Shown here in pieces: positions 38,901 to 47,642 of a stretch of 64,000 nt of DNA. Each line of letters opens with the position of its first letter. The first letter of the stretch is position 1. A program made the position numbers and the translations under genes. This stretch comes from a virus: IMG/VR virus record IMGVR_UViG_3300021425_002093, positions 79,935-143,934 of that record. One strand, given 5' to 3'. The notes under the pieces are model-generated. The model was not told where the DNA came from and searched no databases. It worked only from the letters and a program-made list of their open reading frames with translations.

Positions 38901-40085
38901 TCTTGATGTTGTCCACTGATCTGCGTTTGGATGATAGTCATCCATGAAGATTCTTTGCCAAGCACCAGGTGCTCCAGTAGAATTATTTCTACCTCTTACG
39001 TAAAGAGGAACAGAAGACGTGCTAGTTTTAAATAGATCAAAGTGTCTGCCCCAGTTACTACCATTTGCTCCACTAATCGGCCTGAATCCCCAAGTTACAC
39101 CAAACTGACTTGGAAAGTTTGTGCTACCTGTAGTGTTCACGTCACCTGAGATGACGAATTCTCTTGTGTCGTTTTCATAGCCAGTGAGATATGATGCATC
39201 TGCGGCGAGATAAGTATCATAAAAGTCTACGTAGTCATCTGAGCTAAATGCGTTTGTGCCTAGCGCTCTTGTGCTTACTTGATCTGATCCATTGATCATT
39301 AAAGCGGTTGTCTGAGCATCAGCACCAAGACCTGCGATAGTCAATCCGCCTTGAATATATAATCCATCAGTCGGAGGTGTAGTTCCATCTGAAGCGGCAC
39401 CAATCGTTGTACCGCCGTCAATATGAAGCTTTTTACCGACTATGCTTGATCCGCCCCCACCAATGGCAAACGTTCCGGTTAATCCTCTGTACCAGAGATA
39501 ATCTGTAGCATCAACATCAGTAAATTGTATACCAGCGTAAGTAGTTCCATTTCCGTTTAGAATTAGCTGTCTGTCAGAGGAATTAGTAAGCGTTAGGATA
39601 CCTGTCATAGTATCGTCAGCATCGCTTCGGACAAACTGTGTTGAGTTTAAGGAGTCTAATGTACCCGCATCAAGAGTTCCTTCGTCTGCTGTTGTAAGTA
39701 CTCTGTTTCCACCAACGTCCAATTGTGCGTTTGTGTGATCAGCACCATCGCTAGTAAGTTGTAATTCCGCTCCACCTGTACCCGATACAGTAGCGATCAG
39801 TTTTCCGTCATCATTCTGATAGAAAAGCCAATCGAAGCTTGCGAGAGTGTTGTTGAAATCGACTCGCCCGTTAGTGCCAGTTCCCGTCAACTTTAAATTG
39901 TTTCCGTTGAGTAAAAAATCAGCGGCAGCTAACGTGAGTTGAGACTTGGTCGCACTGATATGATCAACGGACAGCGTGGCCGTATTTAGCTCTGTACTAG
40001 TCGCAGAGGTAAACTCAATTTTGGGATCGTCCGAAGACGACCCTATATTGGGCGTAATTAAAATGTTCTTATCTGTCAAAGCCAT
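35961..40085 (-). CDS. Giant tail fibre with S74 chaperone carrying a helical insert (1374 aa)
   Basis: A 1374-residue paralog. The N-terminus MALTDKNILITPNIG, then DDPKIEFTSATS, matches the two fibres downstream. The body contains repeated modules typical of long fibres (LTLTNSSDRQLILNGNG, RHFDLFKTSTSS, GNWYEVYHTGNSG). The C-terminal S74 domain starts near residue 1214 (AYASDGRLKTN, Ser about 1217), with VEYDWVDNIETEYEF and VGVIAQEVQEVLPEVV. Unlike its paralog it has about 40 extra residues (about 1292-1333), charged and helical (KIQRQMEEELGREVTKEEAKNKF), before the conserved FLTVDYER. It follows the 1182-residue gene after 5 bases. It is probably a third alternative or co-assembled host-binding fibre. 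Confidence 0.88.
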   Translation of the reverse strand: MALTDKNILITPNIGSSSDDPKIEFTSATSTELNTATLSVDHISATKSQLTLAAADFLLNGNNLKLTGTGTNGRVDFNNTLASFDWLFYQNDDGKLIATVSGTGGAELQLTSDGADHTNAQLDVGGNRVLTTADEGTLDAGTLDSLNSTQFVRSDADDTMTGILTLTNSSDRQLILNGNGTTYAGIQFTDVDATDYLWYRGLTGTFAIGGGGSSIVGKKLHIDGGTTIGAASDGTTPPTDGLYIQGGLTIAGLGADAQTTALMINGSDQVSTRALGTNAFSSDDYVDFYDTYLAADASYLTGYENDTREFVISGDVNTTGSTNFPSQFGVTWGFRPISGANGSNWGRHFDLFKTSTSSVPLYVRGRNNSTGAPGAWQRIFMDDYHPNADQWTTSRTLTIGNTGKAVNGGANVSWSLAEIGALPLSGGSLSGNLEIATGSPVLEVNDTNATTQTNQIGYVSFQRQGTETAWVGLGSIGNDILTLRNTEGEVRLSPTGGIATVDGNEILTTANYNTTTDTRYYTQAQVDEFLDDSYVDNVTATNLAVGWYTIATVSSGRAGARFAIWDINSSDHQMVVFYAAHHYGTDASNTLTCLMNSYFAGNPFRYIRIKELGTYDGAAVQIYIDDGSNQVRAAIVGDNVQTPSWVLKDWIPDATDPGNVSTASNSTNGTTSAWASFTEASRLDLNQIAQGGISTTGPIYADGDTVQYRVIHEGANSVSPTLTGDNTLTFGPNSNPAANTLRIGGNNAGPAADRASIAISSGNLHVDCVEGGYGIYLNWYANTTNGTYFGDGAGSEKARFDGNGQLFLTGNQNNGTGHRITFQDDGSPGLSGGIGFTGSLGNGGGYNASLQSAGELQYSAAGHFFADTSVVNTGVPNAWHRMNGDFTWGTNSGSNVLTQMTFDTSAGDLTVAGDMYTSGYKVVTSPNGPTGDFNTQTVTTYVGALNANANTPFGNAWYNLVNVRHRGGESDGNQYGGQLAWGMTGFDGRLAFRRHNANTWGNWYEVYHTGNSGIFLRSDTDDTAAGQITFPTAIANRPVLGQGFISRGDQGDGDHDIHGLSERYYPSNATAADAWGLQWYGTGNQYRFKGAGSNKVIIDLNAETTTNSATGGILVSDSYRRISAGRGFLNGNYPDIENAGTTNTTGPIYCIGNSWYPGTTTLGNFYGVGYTYSSATFLPYDTARWGMYVAADGDARIWLQATNGNIFATGNITAYASDGRLKTNVKKIENALDKVCKIRGVEYDWVDNIETEYEFSPTAMHEVGVIAQEVQEVLPEVVTTAPFNGIYSQKTGWSKIQRQMEEELGREVTKEEAKNKFEELPIEEREAMQEDYNFLTVDYERITPLLIEAIKEQQELINNMQQRIDALEKDRKES

Positions 40086-40090
40086 TTGAC

Positions 40091-43000
40091 TTAGCCCTCG
40101 TATTCTACATCAAATCTTTCTGTATCTTTTCTCTCCCCAAAGATGGTGTAGAAACAATCGAGTTCGTATGTTGATTCAATGTAGACTTTATTATCTTCTA
40201 TTCGATCTACCCACATTTCATTGTATCGTCCACATGCAGTTAAGTTGACCGTGATAGTGTCCTCATGGACAAGCCCTGTCCAATAGTCAGGTAGTTCGAT
40301 AACACGACTTCCCTTGAGTCTACCCCTAACATAAACTCCGTTTTCGGGCCCTTCGAGTGAGCCGTATCGTAGACGCATTCCTTCTTTTGTTGGATGCTCA
40401 ATATCGAAAGATTTTGTCGTTGCTGAAATCGTGCCTTGGAAATCATATGTACCGTTATTGAGACTCCAAGAAACCATTGTTGTACCAGTGTCAGTTTCAA
40501 CAAAATCTACAAGATCGTCACTTCCCAGTCCAAGCTGACCATCAGCAATTTGTCTTACATATCCATAGCTAGTTCCGGTAACCTCGTTTCCGAAATAAAT
40601 TCCTCGGTTATTGACATTCGCAAAGACAATATCTCCACTCATTCCAAGACCGCCAGCGACAGTAAGTGCGCCAGTAGTGCTTGATGTAGATGCTGTAGTG
40701 CTACTAATCGAGACATCGCCCCCGATACTAAGTCCACCAGCAAAGTCTACATTATTATTTTGTCCCTCAAACGTAACTTGATTTGTCCAGGCTGCAGAGT
40801 CCAGCCTGCGCTGAATAACAAGAGGAATATCTCCATTCAAATTATCAAACGAAACAATCCTATGTCCGTATCCATTTCCCGCTGTCGCTGTAACGAATTC
40901 TATGCCGCCGTATGCGGCTGGTACTGTCTGACTTCCTCCATTAGCTAGTTTCAATAAGCCACCTTGCACCGAAGGAGCATTATCTAAATTCTCGCCGATG
41001 TTTAAGCGCCCGCTGAACTTTCGAATCGCTCCAGTTTGTGTTGTACCGAGTCCAGCAATCATAAAGTCACAAAGAGGAATCGCTGTGAGTACAGGATCTG
41101 TTGTCGTTGCGCTTACATTTAAGAATCCAGTGGTTGAGGCTGCTGTTAAACCACTAACATCAAAGACATAAGTCTGATCTGATCCTACAGCACCAATTTC
41201 AATCTTAACCCAAATATTTGCTGTTTCACTACCGACATATTCAGCAAAGACTTCTCCGGTAAGTTCTGAGAAACCAGAATCACGTTCAAATCTAGAAATA
41301 TGTACACCGTCGTGATTGTTTCCAGTGGGCGTACTTTCAAAATTAAGAATCGCTGTAATTCTAGCTCCGTGATACGAAGAGTTTCCTCTTGCGGCAATAC
41401 GAATGTCATGAATACCTTCTTTAATTTGACAGACTCTTACCCAATAATTGTTGCTCGGACTTAAAACTAATACATCATCGTTTCCAGCAATGTAAGTTCT
41501 TTGCTGATTACCAAAAACTACTGCGGCGCTAGTCACTTTCAGTTGCGATAATCCACCAGTAGATATTGAAACAGTGTCAGCGGCCGGATGGAAAATACCA
41601 GTATTAGTATCGCCTGTCCAATACAGTGTTGGGGTTGCTTCTGCTCCACCATCTGTAATAGCGATTGAGTTTGGAGTGACTACTCCATTGATATCGACGA
41701 CTGTGCCGCTTGTCGAATCTGCATTTCTAAACGTATGCAAATCAGCATCAAAGAACATGTTGTTTGCTTGCGTTGGATGCGTTCCACCATAAAGTTCAAT
41801 GTTAGAACCAGTTCCTAGACCACCCAAGATTGTTATAGAATCAGTGTCAGCGAGAGACTGTATATTTCCACCAACATTTATCGATCCAGTAACTTCCGCT
41901 GTTCCGTTATTATTAAGTCTTAACCATTCTGTTTCGAAAGCAACTGTCTTTGGCGTAGTACCTCCACCATCTTCTGTTGTCGATCCGAAGATAAGTTTAT
42001 CGACACTTTCGTCCCAGAACATTCCAACATTATAGTTTGCCGCAGTTGCTGTAGAATATCTCTGAAGAAGAATACCTGTGTCACTTGCCGCAGTTGCTTG
42101 ACCTTTGTTCAGAGTGATTATGGAATCTTCGACATCAAGATTTGACGTATTGAGTGTGATCGTATCTCCATTGACGGTAAGATTTCCAGTAACAGTAATG
42201 TCTGTTCCGACTTCAAGATTCCCACCGACATACAAGTTTTCAGCAACACCCGCACCGCCAGCAACTGTCAATGCTCCTGTCGAGGTGCTTGTAGATCCAG
42301 TAGTTGATAGAACATCGACTGATTGATCTGAGCCAGCAACTGTGATTGCATTTGTCTCTACACCACTTGCGTTTGCTGTGCGAATCAGAAGATTTGTTAC
42401 TGTTGCTCCCGTTGCATGTCCCGCTGTAAGAACAGCATCTGATCCGTTGACACCTAAACCGATGTACTCCGAAGATTCGTCTGCGCCTGTAACTCGCAAG
42501 ATGACATTTGCGTCAGTGCCATTATGGAAATTAGCAAGATTCGTTGCGGATGAAGTACCAACTTCCAATCGAGAAAGCGCTCGAACTTCTCCAGTAACTT
42601 CGATGTCTCCACCAGCGTATACGTTTTCCGCAACTCCGACACCGCCCGCTACTGTGAGTGCGCCCGTAGCTGAAGATGTAGATGTCGTTGTAGCAAGAAC
42701 ACTAGCATCGAGCGTGACAGTTAAGTCTTGATTAATCGTAACACCATCTGCTGTTGTCGCTAGCATGACTGTACCGTCATGACTCAGACTAACTGCGCCT
42801 CCATCAACAGCAGTAATCTGTGCGGCGTTTGTCGTAGGTTGATATAGTCTCCAAGTAGCGGCGTCACTTCGATAGGTGGCTATTGCTTCCGAAACTTCAA
42901 ATTGATGATTGATTTGTGTGGTAGATGTCAAAACATTTACAACACCGTCAAAAGTAGATGTACCAGAAACTCTAAATGCACTTGAGCCTGGGGCAGCGCC

Positions 43001-43639
43001 ATTTACACCAAGATGTCCAGCATCTGTTATCGTGAGCCAAGTATCTGTATATGTTAGGTTGTTGTCAGATCCGTCTTCTGCCGTTTTACCTATGATCAAA
43101 GAATCCGCACTTTCATCCCAAGAAAAACCAACGTTATAGTTTGTAGCATCCGCAGTTTCATATCTTTGGAAAAGTAGACCAACGTCATTCAAAGGAGTGA
43201 CCTGATTTTTGTTCAGTGTTAATACGGCGTCAGTAATATCTAAGTTTGTTGTGCTAACAGTGGTTGTATTACCTGTTACTGTTAGATCCCCATCAACAGT
43301 AATATTTTTAACTTCAAGTGTTGATGTACTAGGAGTCCACGTAAAATCAGCAAGCGTACCAGTAGTGTCATAGAAGTTTACAACACCAACAACTTCAAGT
43401 CCATCTGACGTGATTGTGCCCACGACTTCTAGCGCTGTAGCAGGAGCGGTTGTAGCAATACCAACCCGACGATTTGCATCATCAAATGATATAATAGAGC
43501 CTGAGTCACCATTGATGTCCAAGACATCATTCGCAATCATCTCTACTGTAATTTCGTTTGTTGAATTCTCTATGTTATCTGTAAACGTAACATTCTGAGA
43601 AAACAAGCCATTTCTGACTTTAAATTGATTATTCGCCAC
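40091..43639 (-). CDS. Modular fibre-like structural protein (1182 aa), GTG start
   Basis: An 1182-residue protein read from GTG at 43639, with a strong AAGGGGAG Shine-Dalgarno 9 bases upstream. The body repeats two modules. One is DLTVTGNTTTV..TNLDI.D...TLNK... with NYNVGFSWDES, present twice (about residues 95-195 and 490-590). The other is TSTS..TGALTVAGGVGVAENVY, present three times. The last 100 residues (HPTKEGMRLRYGSLEGPENGVYVRGRL, then LPDYWTGLVHEDTITV) form a C-terminal domain that I recall from marine myovirus structural proteins. There is no S74 domain. The N-terminus (MANNQFKVRNGLFSQN) resembles that of the 233-residue protein (FQDFIVKNGLVVNN). Probably a fibre or baseplate appendage. 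Confidence 0.8.
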   Translation of the reverse strand: MANNQFKVRNGLFSQNVTFTDNIENSTNEITVEMIANDVLDINGDSGSIISFDDANRRVGIATTAPATALEVVGTITSDGLEVVGVVNFYDTTGTLADFTWTPSTSTLEVKNITVDGDLTVTGNTTTVSTTNLDITDAVLTLNKNQVTPLNDVGLLFQRYETADATNYNVGFSWDESADSLIIGKTAEDGSDNNLTYTDTWLTITDAGHLGVNGAAPGSSAFRVSGTSTFDGVVNVLTSTTQINHQFEVSEAIATYRSDAATWRLYQPTTNAAQITAVDGGAVSLSHDGTVMLATTADGVTINQDLTVTLDASVLATTTSTSSATGALTVAGGVGVAENVYAGGDIEVTGEVRALSRLEVGTSSATNLANFHNGTDANVILRVTGADESSEYIGLGVNGSDAVLTAGHATGATVTNLLIRTANASGVETNAITVAGSDQSVDVLSTTGSTSTSTGALTVAGGAGVAENLYVGGNLEVGTDITVTGNLTVNGDTITLNTSNLDVEDSIITLNKGQATAASDTGILLQRYSTATAANYNVGMFWDESVDKLIFGSTTEDGGGTTPKTVAFETEWLRLNNNGTAEVTGSINVGGNIQSLADTDSITILGGLGTGSNIELYGGTHPTQANNMFFDADLHTFRNADSTSGTVVDINGVVTPNSIAITDGGAEATPTLYWTGDTNTGIFHPAADTVSISTGGLSQLKVTSAAVVFGNQQRTYIAGNDDVLVLSPSNNYWVRVCQIKEGIHDIRIAARGNSSYHGARITAILNFESTPTGNNHDGVHISRFERDSGFSELTGEVFAEYVGSETANIWVKIEIGAVGSDQTYVFDVSGLTAASTTGFLNVSATTTDPVLTAIPLCDFMIAGLGTTQTGAIRKFSGRLNIGENLDNAPSVQGGLLKLANGGSQTVPAAYGGIEFVTATAGNGYGHRIVSFDNLNGDIPLVIQRRLDSAAWTNQVTFEGQNNNVDFAGGLSIGGDVSISSTTASTSSTTGALTVAGGLGMSGDIVFANVNNRGIYFGNEVTGTSYGYVRQIADGQLGLGSDDLVDFVETDTGTTMVSWSLNNGTYDFQGTISATTKSFDIEHPTKEGMRLRYGSLEGPENGVYVRGRLKGSRVIELPDYWTGLVHEDTITVNLTACGRYNEMWVDRIEDNKVYIESTYELDCFYTIFGERKDTERFDVEYEG

Positions 43640-43677
43640 GGTTCCACACTCCCCTTAGGCTTTAATTGTTATTGTAA

Positions 43678-46600
43678 TTATACGATTAGTGTTTCTACTA
43701 CGGTGTACTCCGTGTTAGCGGCAACTGCGGTTGAAAGAATTCTAACTGTCCCAGCATTGATATTTGCGATGTAAGTAGCAATCGGATTTGCTGTCGTATG
43801 AACGATAGCGTACTCGGTGATTTGTGCTGTAACTCCATCGTGAACAAGAAGCACTTCACTTGCCTGAACTTCGCCCGTAGCGTCCTTTGCCCGAATGACA
43901 AGTTTAGCCGCTGTGAAGTTAGCCGCATCAAACGATGCAATAATTTCAGCGCCTGTTGTCGTTGCTGTATATTCTTCAGCAAGTTGCTCTACAACATCAA
44001 CATCCAGGTCAGATCTGAATATGAAACTATCTCTAGAAGTGATATTATTCCTAACATTCAAGTTCTCAGCAATACCAACACCACCTGCTACTGTGAGCGC
44101 TCCCGTTGTGCTTGAAGTGGAAGTTGTGGTATCTATAATATTCAGACTAGGAACAGTCACTAGACCATTTGCAACAATCAAAGAGTTAGCAAAGCTAGCA
44201 CCACCTGCTGATATTTGTATATTATTATCAGTATGGTTATACGCCAGTCTACCAATTTGACTATTGTTGTCAGAGAAAAAGATTGTAGAGAAGCCGTCGG
44301 CAGCAGAAACAATATCTATTGCAGAGTCGCCAAATCCAACACTGCTAGAATCTACTGTAATATTACCAACAGTAATAGCATTTGTCGTAGTGTTGCCGTT
44401 ATCAGTAACCCTATCTAAATTAAACTCAGTCGATTGCAATCCATCAAACAAATCCGCATTCAAATTTGTGACAAGATCTGTCGATACAACAGTAAATGGA
44501 GCAGTTCCTATTGCGTTATTAAAATTAACTGTAGTACCGTCGGCCGCAGTTAACGTTGTACCCGAATCGAAGGTAAGTGTTCCATTCGTATAGTTGTCAT
44601 TTACGTTGCTTCGTAAGAAGTTAGACTGATCAAGATCATCGAGCAAGTCAGCATTTAGATTTGTGACTTTTGTTGTAGAGACAACTGTAAATGGTGCTGT
44701 TCCAATAGCATTATTAAAGTTAACAGTAGCACCGTCGGCCACAGTTAACGTTGTACCAGAGTCGTATGTAAACGTACCGTTTGTGTAATTATTGCTTACA
44801 TTGCTTCTCAAGAAATCAGTAGAATCTAAGCTATCAAGCAAGTCAGCGTTTAGATTTGTAACAAGATCACTAGAAGTAACTATAAGGGGCGGGCCAGATC
44901 CAAGTACACTGAGATTGCTATTAACTGTTAAATCACCAGCGACTTCAACAGTTCCGCTATTATCTCCGTGTGTAGCAGGATCGATGACGAATGTTGCTGG
45001 ACCTCTAATCTGACCAGTAAGTTCAACATCGTCACTATAAAGAGTATCTATCTGAAGATTCGCTAAAGCAAAGGACGGATCTCCTGTGTCAATAAAGACA
45101 GAAGCATCAGGCTCAGGCGTATACTCGTGGAATAACTTGAATCTCTCATCCGTTGCATCTCTAAAGATACCTGCATGAACAACACCAGATCCAGCGTCAT
45201 ACTCACCAGTAATGCCTAAATCTGGATTTGCTGAGATCTTTGCTTTAGAAGTACCACCGCTTGAATACGTGTCAGTAACTGTGCTTGCAATCGTAAACGT
45301 ATTGCTCGTAACCGCTGTGATAGACGTACTAGCAATATTAAAGCTTGGCGGAGTAACTCCAGTAACTTCTACGAGTTCACCGACGAAGTAGTTGTGATCT
45401 TCGGTTGTAGTGTAAACTACGTTTACTCCATCTCCAACTGCGTTTGCAATAGATCGCTCTTCAGGCTCGTTGAGCATGATCATGTTATCAGAGAGTGTTA
45501 GATTCGTAGCACTTACTGTTGTTGTAGTACCTGATACCGTCAGATCACCATCAAGAATCAAGTTACCGGATATACTTGTATTAGAGTTAACTTGAATCGA
45601 TCCAGCAATAACAACAGTGCCAGTGTCATCTCCATGAACAGCAGGATCAATAGTAAATGAAGCAGGTCCTCTTAGATAGCCAAGCGTCTCAATGTTGTCA
45701 GCAGTAAGATTTGCTACAGTTGTATTATTCGCATTAATAACGTCAGCAGTAAATGTTGATCCTGTTGCCGACACATCAACAATTGGAGAATTCGTGTAAA
45801 TCCCACCAGCAGTAGCATTGAATGTAAGATTAGCAGTAGTCGAAACAGTAATGTCATCTCCAGCACCTACACCTAATGTCGTCGTCGCTGTAATTTGTGG
45901 AGTTACAACATTCTGAGCAAACAAATCATTATTAGCTGTTATGTCATGATAGCCACTAATCGAACTAGTAATAGTACCTGTTCCGGTGATTGTCTCAAAT
46001 GCAGAAATTTCGCTTGCCGCATTCCCAGTTCCAGTAACTAACTGATATCCAGTGATTGCACTTCCTGTAGCGCTTGTTCCAGTAATAAAATGATAGTTTT
46101 CAATCAAACTGGTAGCGGTATTTGTTCCAGAAATAGTTTCAAATGAAGAAATGGTGCTAGGAAGATTACCTGTTCCGGTGATAAGCTCATATCCACTAAT
46201 TTGGCTATTTCCAGTTCCAGTTCCGGTAATTAATTCATAAGCTGAGATTTGACTAGTAGCAGTTCCTGTTCCTACAATAGTATCATATTGCGTAATCGTG
46301 CTAGCGACTACATTTGTTCCAATAAGGTCTTCCGCAGTAACGGACGCCACAGTAATAGAATTAGTTGTTGTATTTCCGTATCCAGTGACACGATCAAGCG
46401 TGAAGTCAGTGCTTGTTAAATCGTCAAATAAGTCAGCATTAAGATTATCGACTTTAGTTGTTGATACAACAATAAAGGGGGCGACTCCTATTGCATTATT
46501 AAAGTTAACTGTAGCTCCCTCTGCCGCAGTTAGCGTTGTTCCGTTATCAAATGTAAATGCACCGTTAGTGTAGTTATCGCTTGCATTGCTTCGTAAGAAA

Positions 46601-47307
46601 TCGCTTTCATCAAGACCGTCTAATAGATCAGCGTTTAGATTTATAACCTTAATGTCTGATGCTACAACTAAAGGTGGATCAATTCCATTATCGACTGTTG
46701 AAATGATTTGATTAGCAGTAAGATCGTTTACAAGTGTGATTGAACTAACATTAATATTCAGTGTGTTAACAGTAACAAAGTCGCCTAGTACATCGAGACT
46801 ACCATGAATCTGTACAAGACCATCAAGAGGATCGTCACCATCAGTGTTTCCAATATAAGGAGCAGGATCGATATCAAAGACCGCTGGGCCACGAAGATCT
46901 CCATTCGTGACTAGAGTTTCAGCAGTGACTGTTTGACCAGAGAAGCTACCTAGAGCATCACGAAATACGAAAGTGCTTCCTACATTTGTATGTGTGGAGT
47001 TTGCATTAATATCCGTTAGAACACCACGGAGAGTCGTTGCGTTTGTGTACTTGTACGCAAGAGGATTAATTACGAAAGTGGTTTCATCACCAGTGATAAC
47101 TCCGGAAGGATCAATCGATAACCCCGTATCGGTCGTGAAAAAACGTCTTGAGCCATCGGCGTTGGAGCCAATGAGAGAATCGTCAGCAGCAGGGAACCCA
47201 AAGTCAGGCTCCGCATTTTCAAGACTAAGGTATTCATATCGTTCGGGTGCTAAATCGCTTCCAACATTTTTCTTTGCTCGATTACTGAGCAGACCTATAC
47301 TACGCAT
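43678..47307 (-). CDS. Repeat-rich fibre-like structural protein (1209 aa)
   Basis: A 1209-residue protein. After an N-terminal domain (MRSIGLLSNRAKKNVGSDLAPERYEYLSLENAEPDFGFP, about residues 1-42) it contains several repeat types. There are 65-residue units around NLNADLLD.LD..DFLRSN..DNYTNG...GTTLTAADGATVNFNNAIG, one in the first half and two in tandem in the second. Residues 341-452 are seven exact 16-residue repeats (YELITGTGTGNSQISG type). Near the end is one TSTSSTTGALTVAGGVGIAENL module, and a beta domain closes the protein. The ATG overlaps the stop of the 112-residue gene by 8 bases. Probably a long flexible or beta-helical fibre; the partner is unknown. Confidence 0.8.
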   Translation of the reverse strand: MRSIGLLSNRAKKNVGSDLAPERYEYLSLENAEPDFGFPAADDSLIGSNADGSRRFFTTDTGLSIDPSGVITGDETTFVINPLAYKYTNATTLRGVLTDINANSTHTNVGSTFVFRDALGSFSGQTVTAETLVTNGDLRGPAVFDIDPAPYIGNTDGDDPLDGLVQIHGSLDVLGDFVTVNTLNINVSSITLVNDLTANQIISTVDNGIDPPLVVASDIKVINLNADLLDGLDESDFLRSNASDNYTNGAFTFDNGTTLTAAEGATVNFNNAIGVAPFIVVSTTKVDNLNADLFDDLTSTDFTLDRVTGYGNTTTNSITVASVTAEDLIGTNVVASTITQYDTIVGTGTATSQISAYELITGTGTGNSQISGYELITGTGNLPSTISSFETISGTNTATSLIENYHFITGTSATGSAITGYQLVTGTGNAASEISAFETITGTGTITSSISGYHDITANNDLFAQNVVTPQITATTTLGVGAGDDITVSTTANLTFNATAGGIYTNSPIVDVSATGSTFTADVINANNTTVANLTADNIETLGYLRGPASFTIDPAVHGDDTGTVVIAGSIQVNSNTSISGNLILDGDLTVSGTTTTVSATNLTLSDNMIMLNEPEERSIANAVGDGVNVVYTTTEDHNYFVGELVEVTGVTPPSFNIASTSITAVTSNTFTIASTVTDTYSSGGTSKAKISANPDLGITGEYDAGSGVVHAGIFRDATDERFKLFHEYTPEPDASVFIDTGDPSFALANLQIDTLYSDDVELTGQIRGPATFVIDPATHGDNSGTVEVAGDLTVNSNLSVLGSGPPLIVTSSDLVTNLNADLLDSLDSTDFLRSNVSNNYTNGTFTYDSGTTLTVADGATVNFNNAIGTAPFTVVSTTKVTNLNADLLDDLDQSNFLRSNVNDNYTNGTLTFDSGTTLTAADGTTVNFNNAIGTAPFTVVSTDLVTNLNADLFDGLQSTEFNLDRVTDNGNTTTNAITVGNITVDSSSVGFGDSAIDIVSAADGFSTIFFSDNNSQIGRLAYNHTDNNIQISAGGASFANSLIVANGLVTVPSLNIIDTTTSTSSTTGALTVAGGVGIAENLNVRNNITSRDSFIFRSDLDVDVVEQLAEEYTATTTGAEIIASFDAANFTAAKLVIRAKDATGEVQASEVLLVHDGVTAQITEYAIVHTTANPIATYIANINAGTVRILSTAVAANTEYTVVETLIV
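44395..44880 (-). repeat. Tandem 65-residue (195-bp) repeat
   Basis: Two full head-to-tail copies, plus the start of a third, of the NLNADLLD...VNFNNAIGTAPFTVVST unit in the 1209-residue protein. The protein copies differ at only about ten positions. The DNA copies remain clearly similar, so they could recombine. Confidence 0.85.
45952..46287 (-). repeat. Seven tandem 16-residue (48-bp) repeats
   Basis: Codes for residues 341-452 of the 1209-residue protein. Each unit starts with Tyr or Phe and reads roughly YELITGTGTATSQISG; starts are at residues 341, 357, 373, 389, 405, 421 and 437, with an eighth partial unit. The step is exactly 16 residues, as expected of one turn of a beta-helix or roll. 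Confidence 0.92.
46370..46660 (-). repeat. Dispersed copy of the 65-residue module
   Basis: The first-half copy of the NLNADLLD/DNYTNG/NFNNAIG unit in the 1209-residue protein, separated from the tandem pair by about 600 residues. It continues into a DLFDDL...RVTGYGNTTTNSITV stretch that also follows the tandem copies, so the duplicated block exceeds 65 residues. Confidence 0.8.
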
Positions 47308-47638
47308 TTAGAGACTCCAGTACACTAAGAGTAATCTTCAAAGTGCTATTGACTGATGCACTACCCTTTACTGAGTCTCCGTCTTCTAAAATAAGTTTTC
47401 CGGTAATCGCATTTACAGCATCGTTAGGTGCAACATCAAAATCTTTCACAAGCTCTGTTTCGATAGCGCCTGTTGTTTTGAAATGAGAAAAAGTCGTGCT
47501 GACCGGATTCGCAGTAATGTTAGTTATCTGCGCCATTAGGATAATACCAGTGAATCCTACTGGAGCAGTATACAATACATCGTTGCTCGTTGTCAACTCA
47601 GCCGTGACTGTTCTGAATACATTAAGTGGCGTGGCCAT
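47300..47638 (-). CDS. Small conserved virion protein (112 aa)
   Basis: A 112-residue beta-rich protein: MATPLNVFRTVTAELTTSNDVLYTAPVGFTGIILMAQITN, then a Thr/Ser-rich middle and LEDGDSVKGSASVNSTLKITLSVLESLNA. The pattern of a strand, a polar loop and a closing strand looks like a small beta-sandwich. I recall similar short proteins near the fibre genes of marine T4-like phages. It lies 4 bases after the beta-helix gene and overlaps the 1209-residue gene by 8 bases, so it is probably made in step with both. It may be a joint or decoration protein; the function is unknown. Confidence 0.75.
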   Translation of the reverse strand: MATPLNVFRTVTAELTTSNDVLYTAPVGFTGIILMAQITNITANPVSTTFSHFKTTGAIETELVKDFDVAPNDAVNAITGKLILEDGDSVKGSASVNSTLKITLSVLESLNA

Positions 47639-47642
47639 TTTC

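Noticed and set aside
45952-46287. CRISPR array
   Set aside because: The 48-bp repeats are in frame, without spacers, and encode a regular 16-residue protein repeat.
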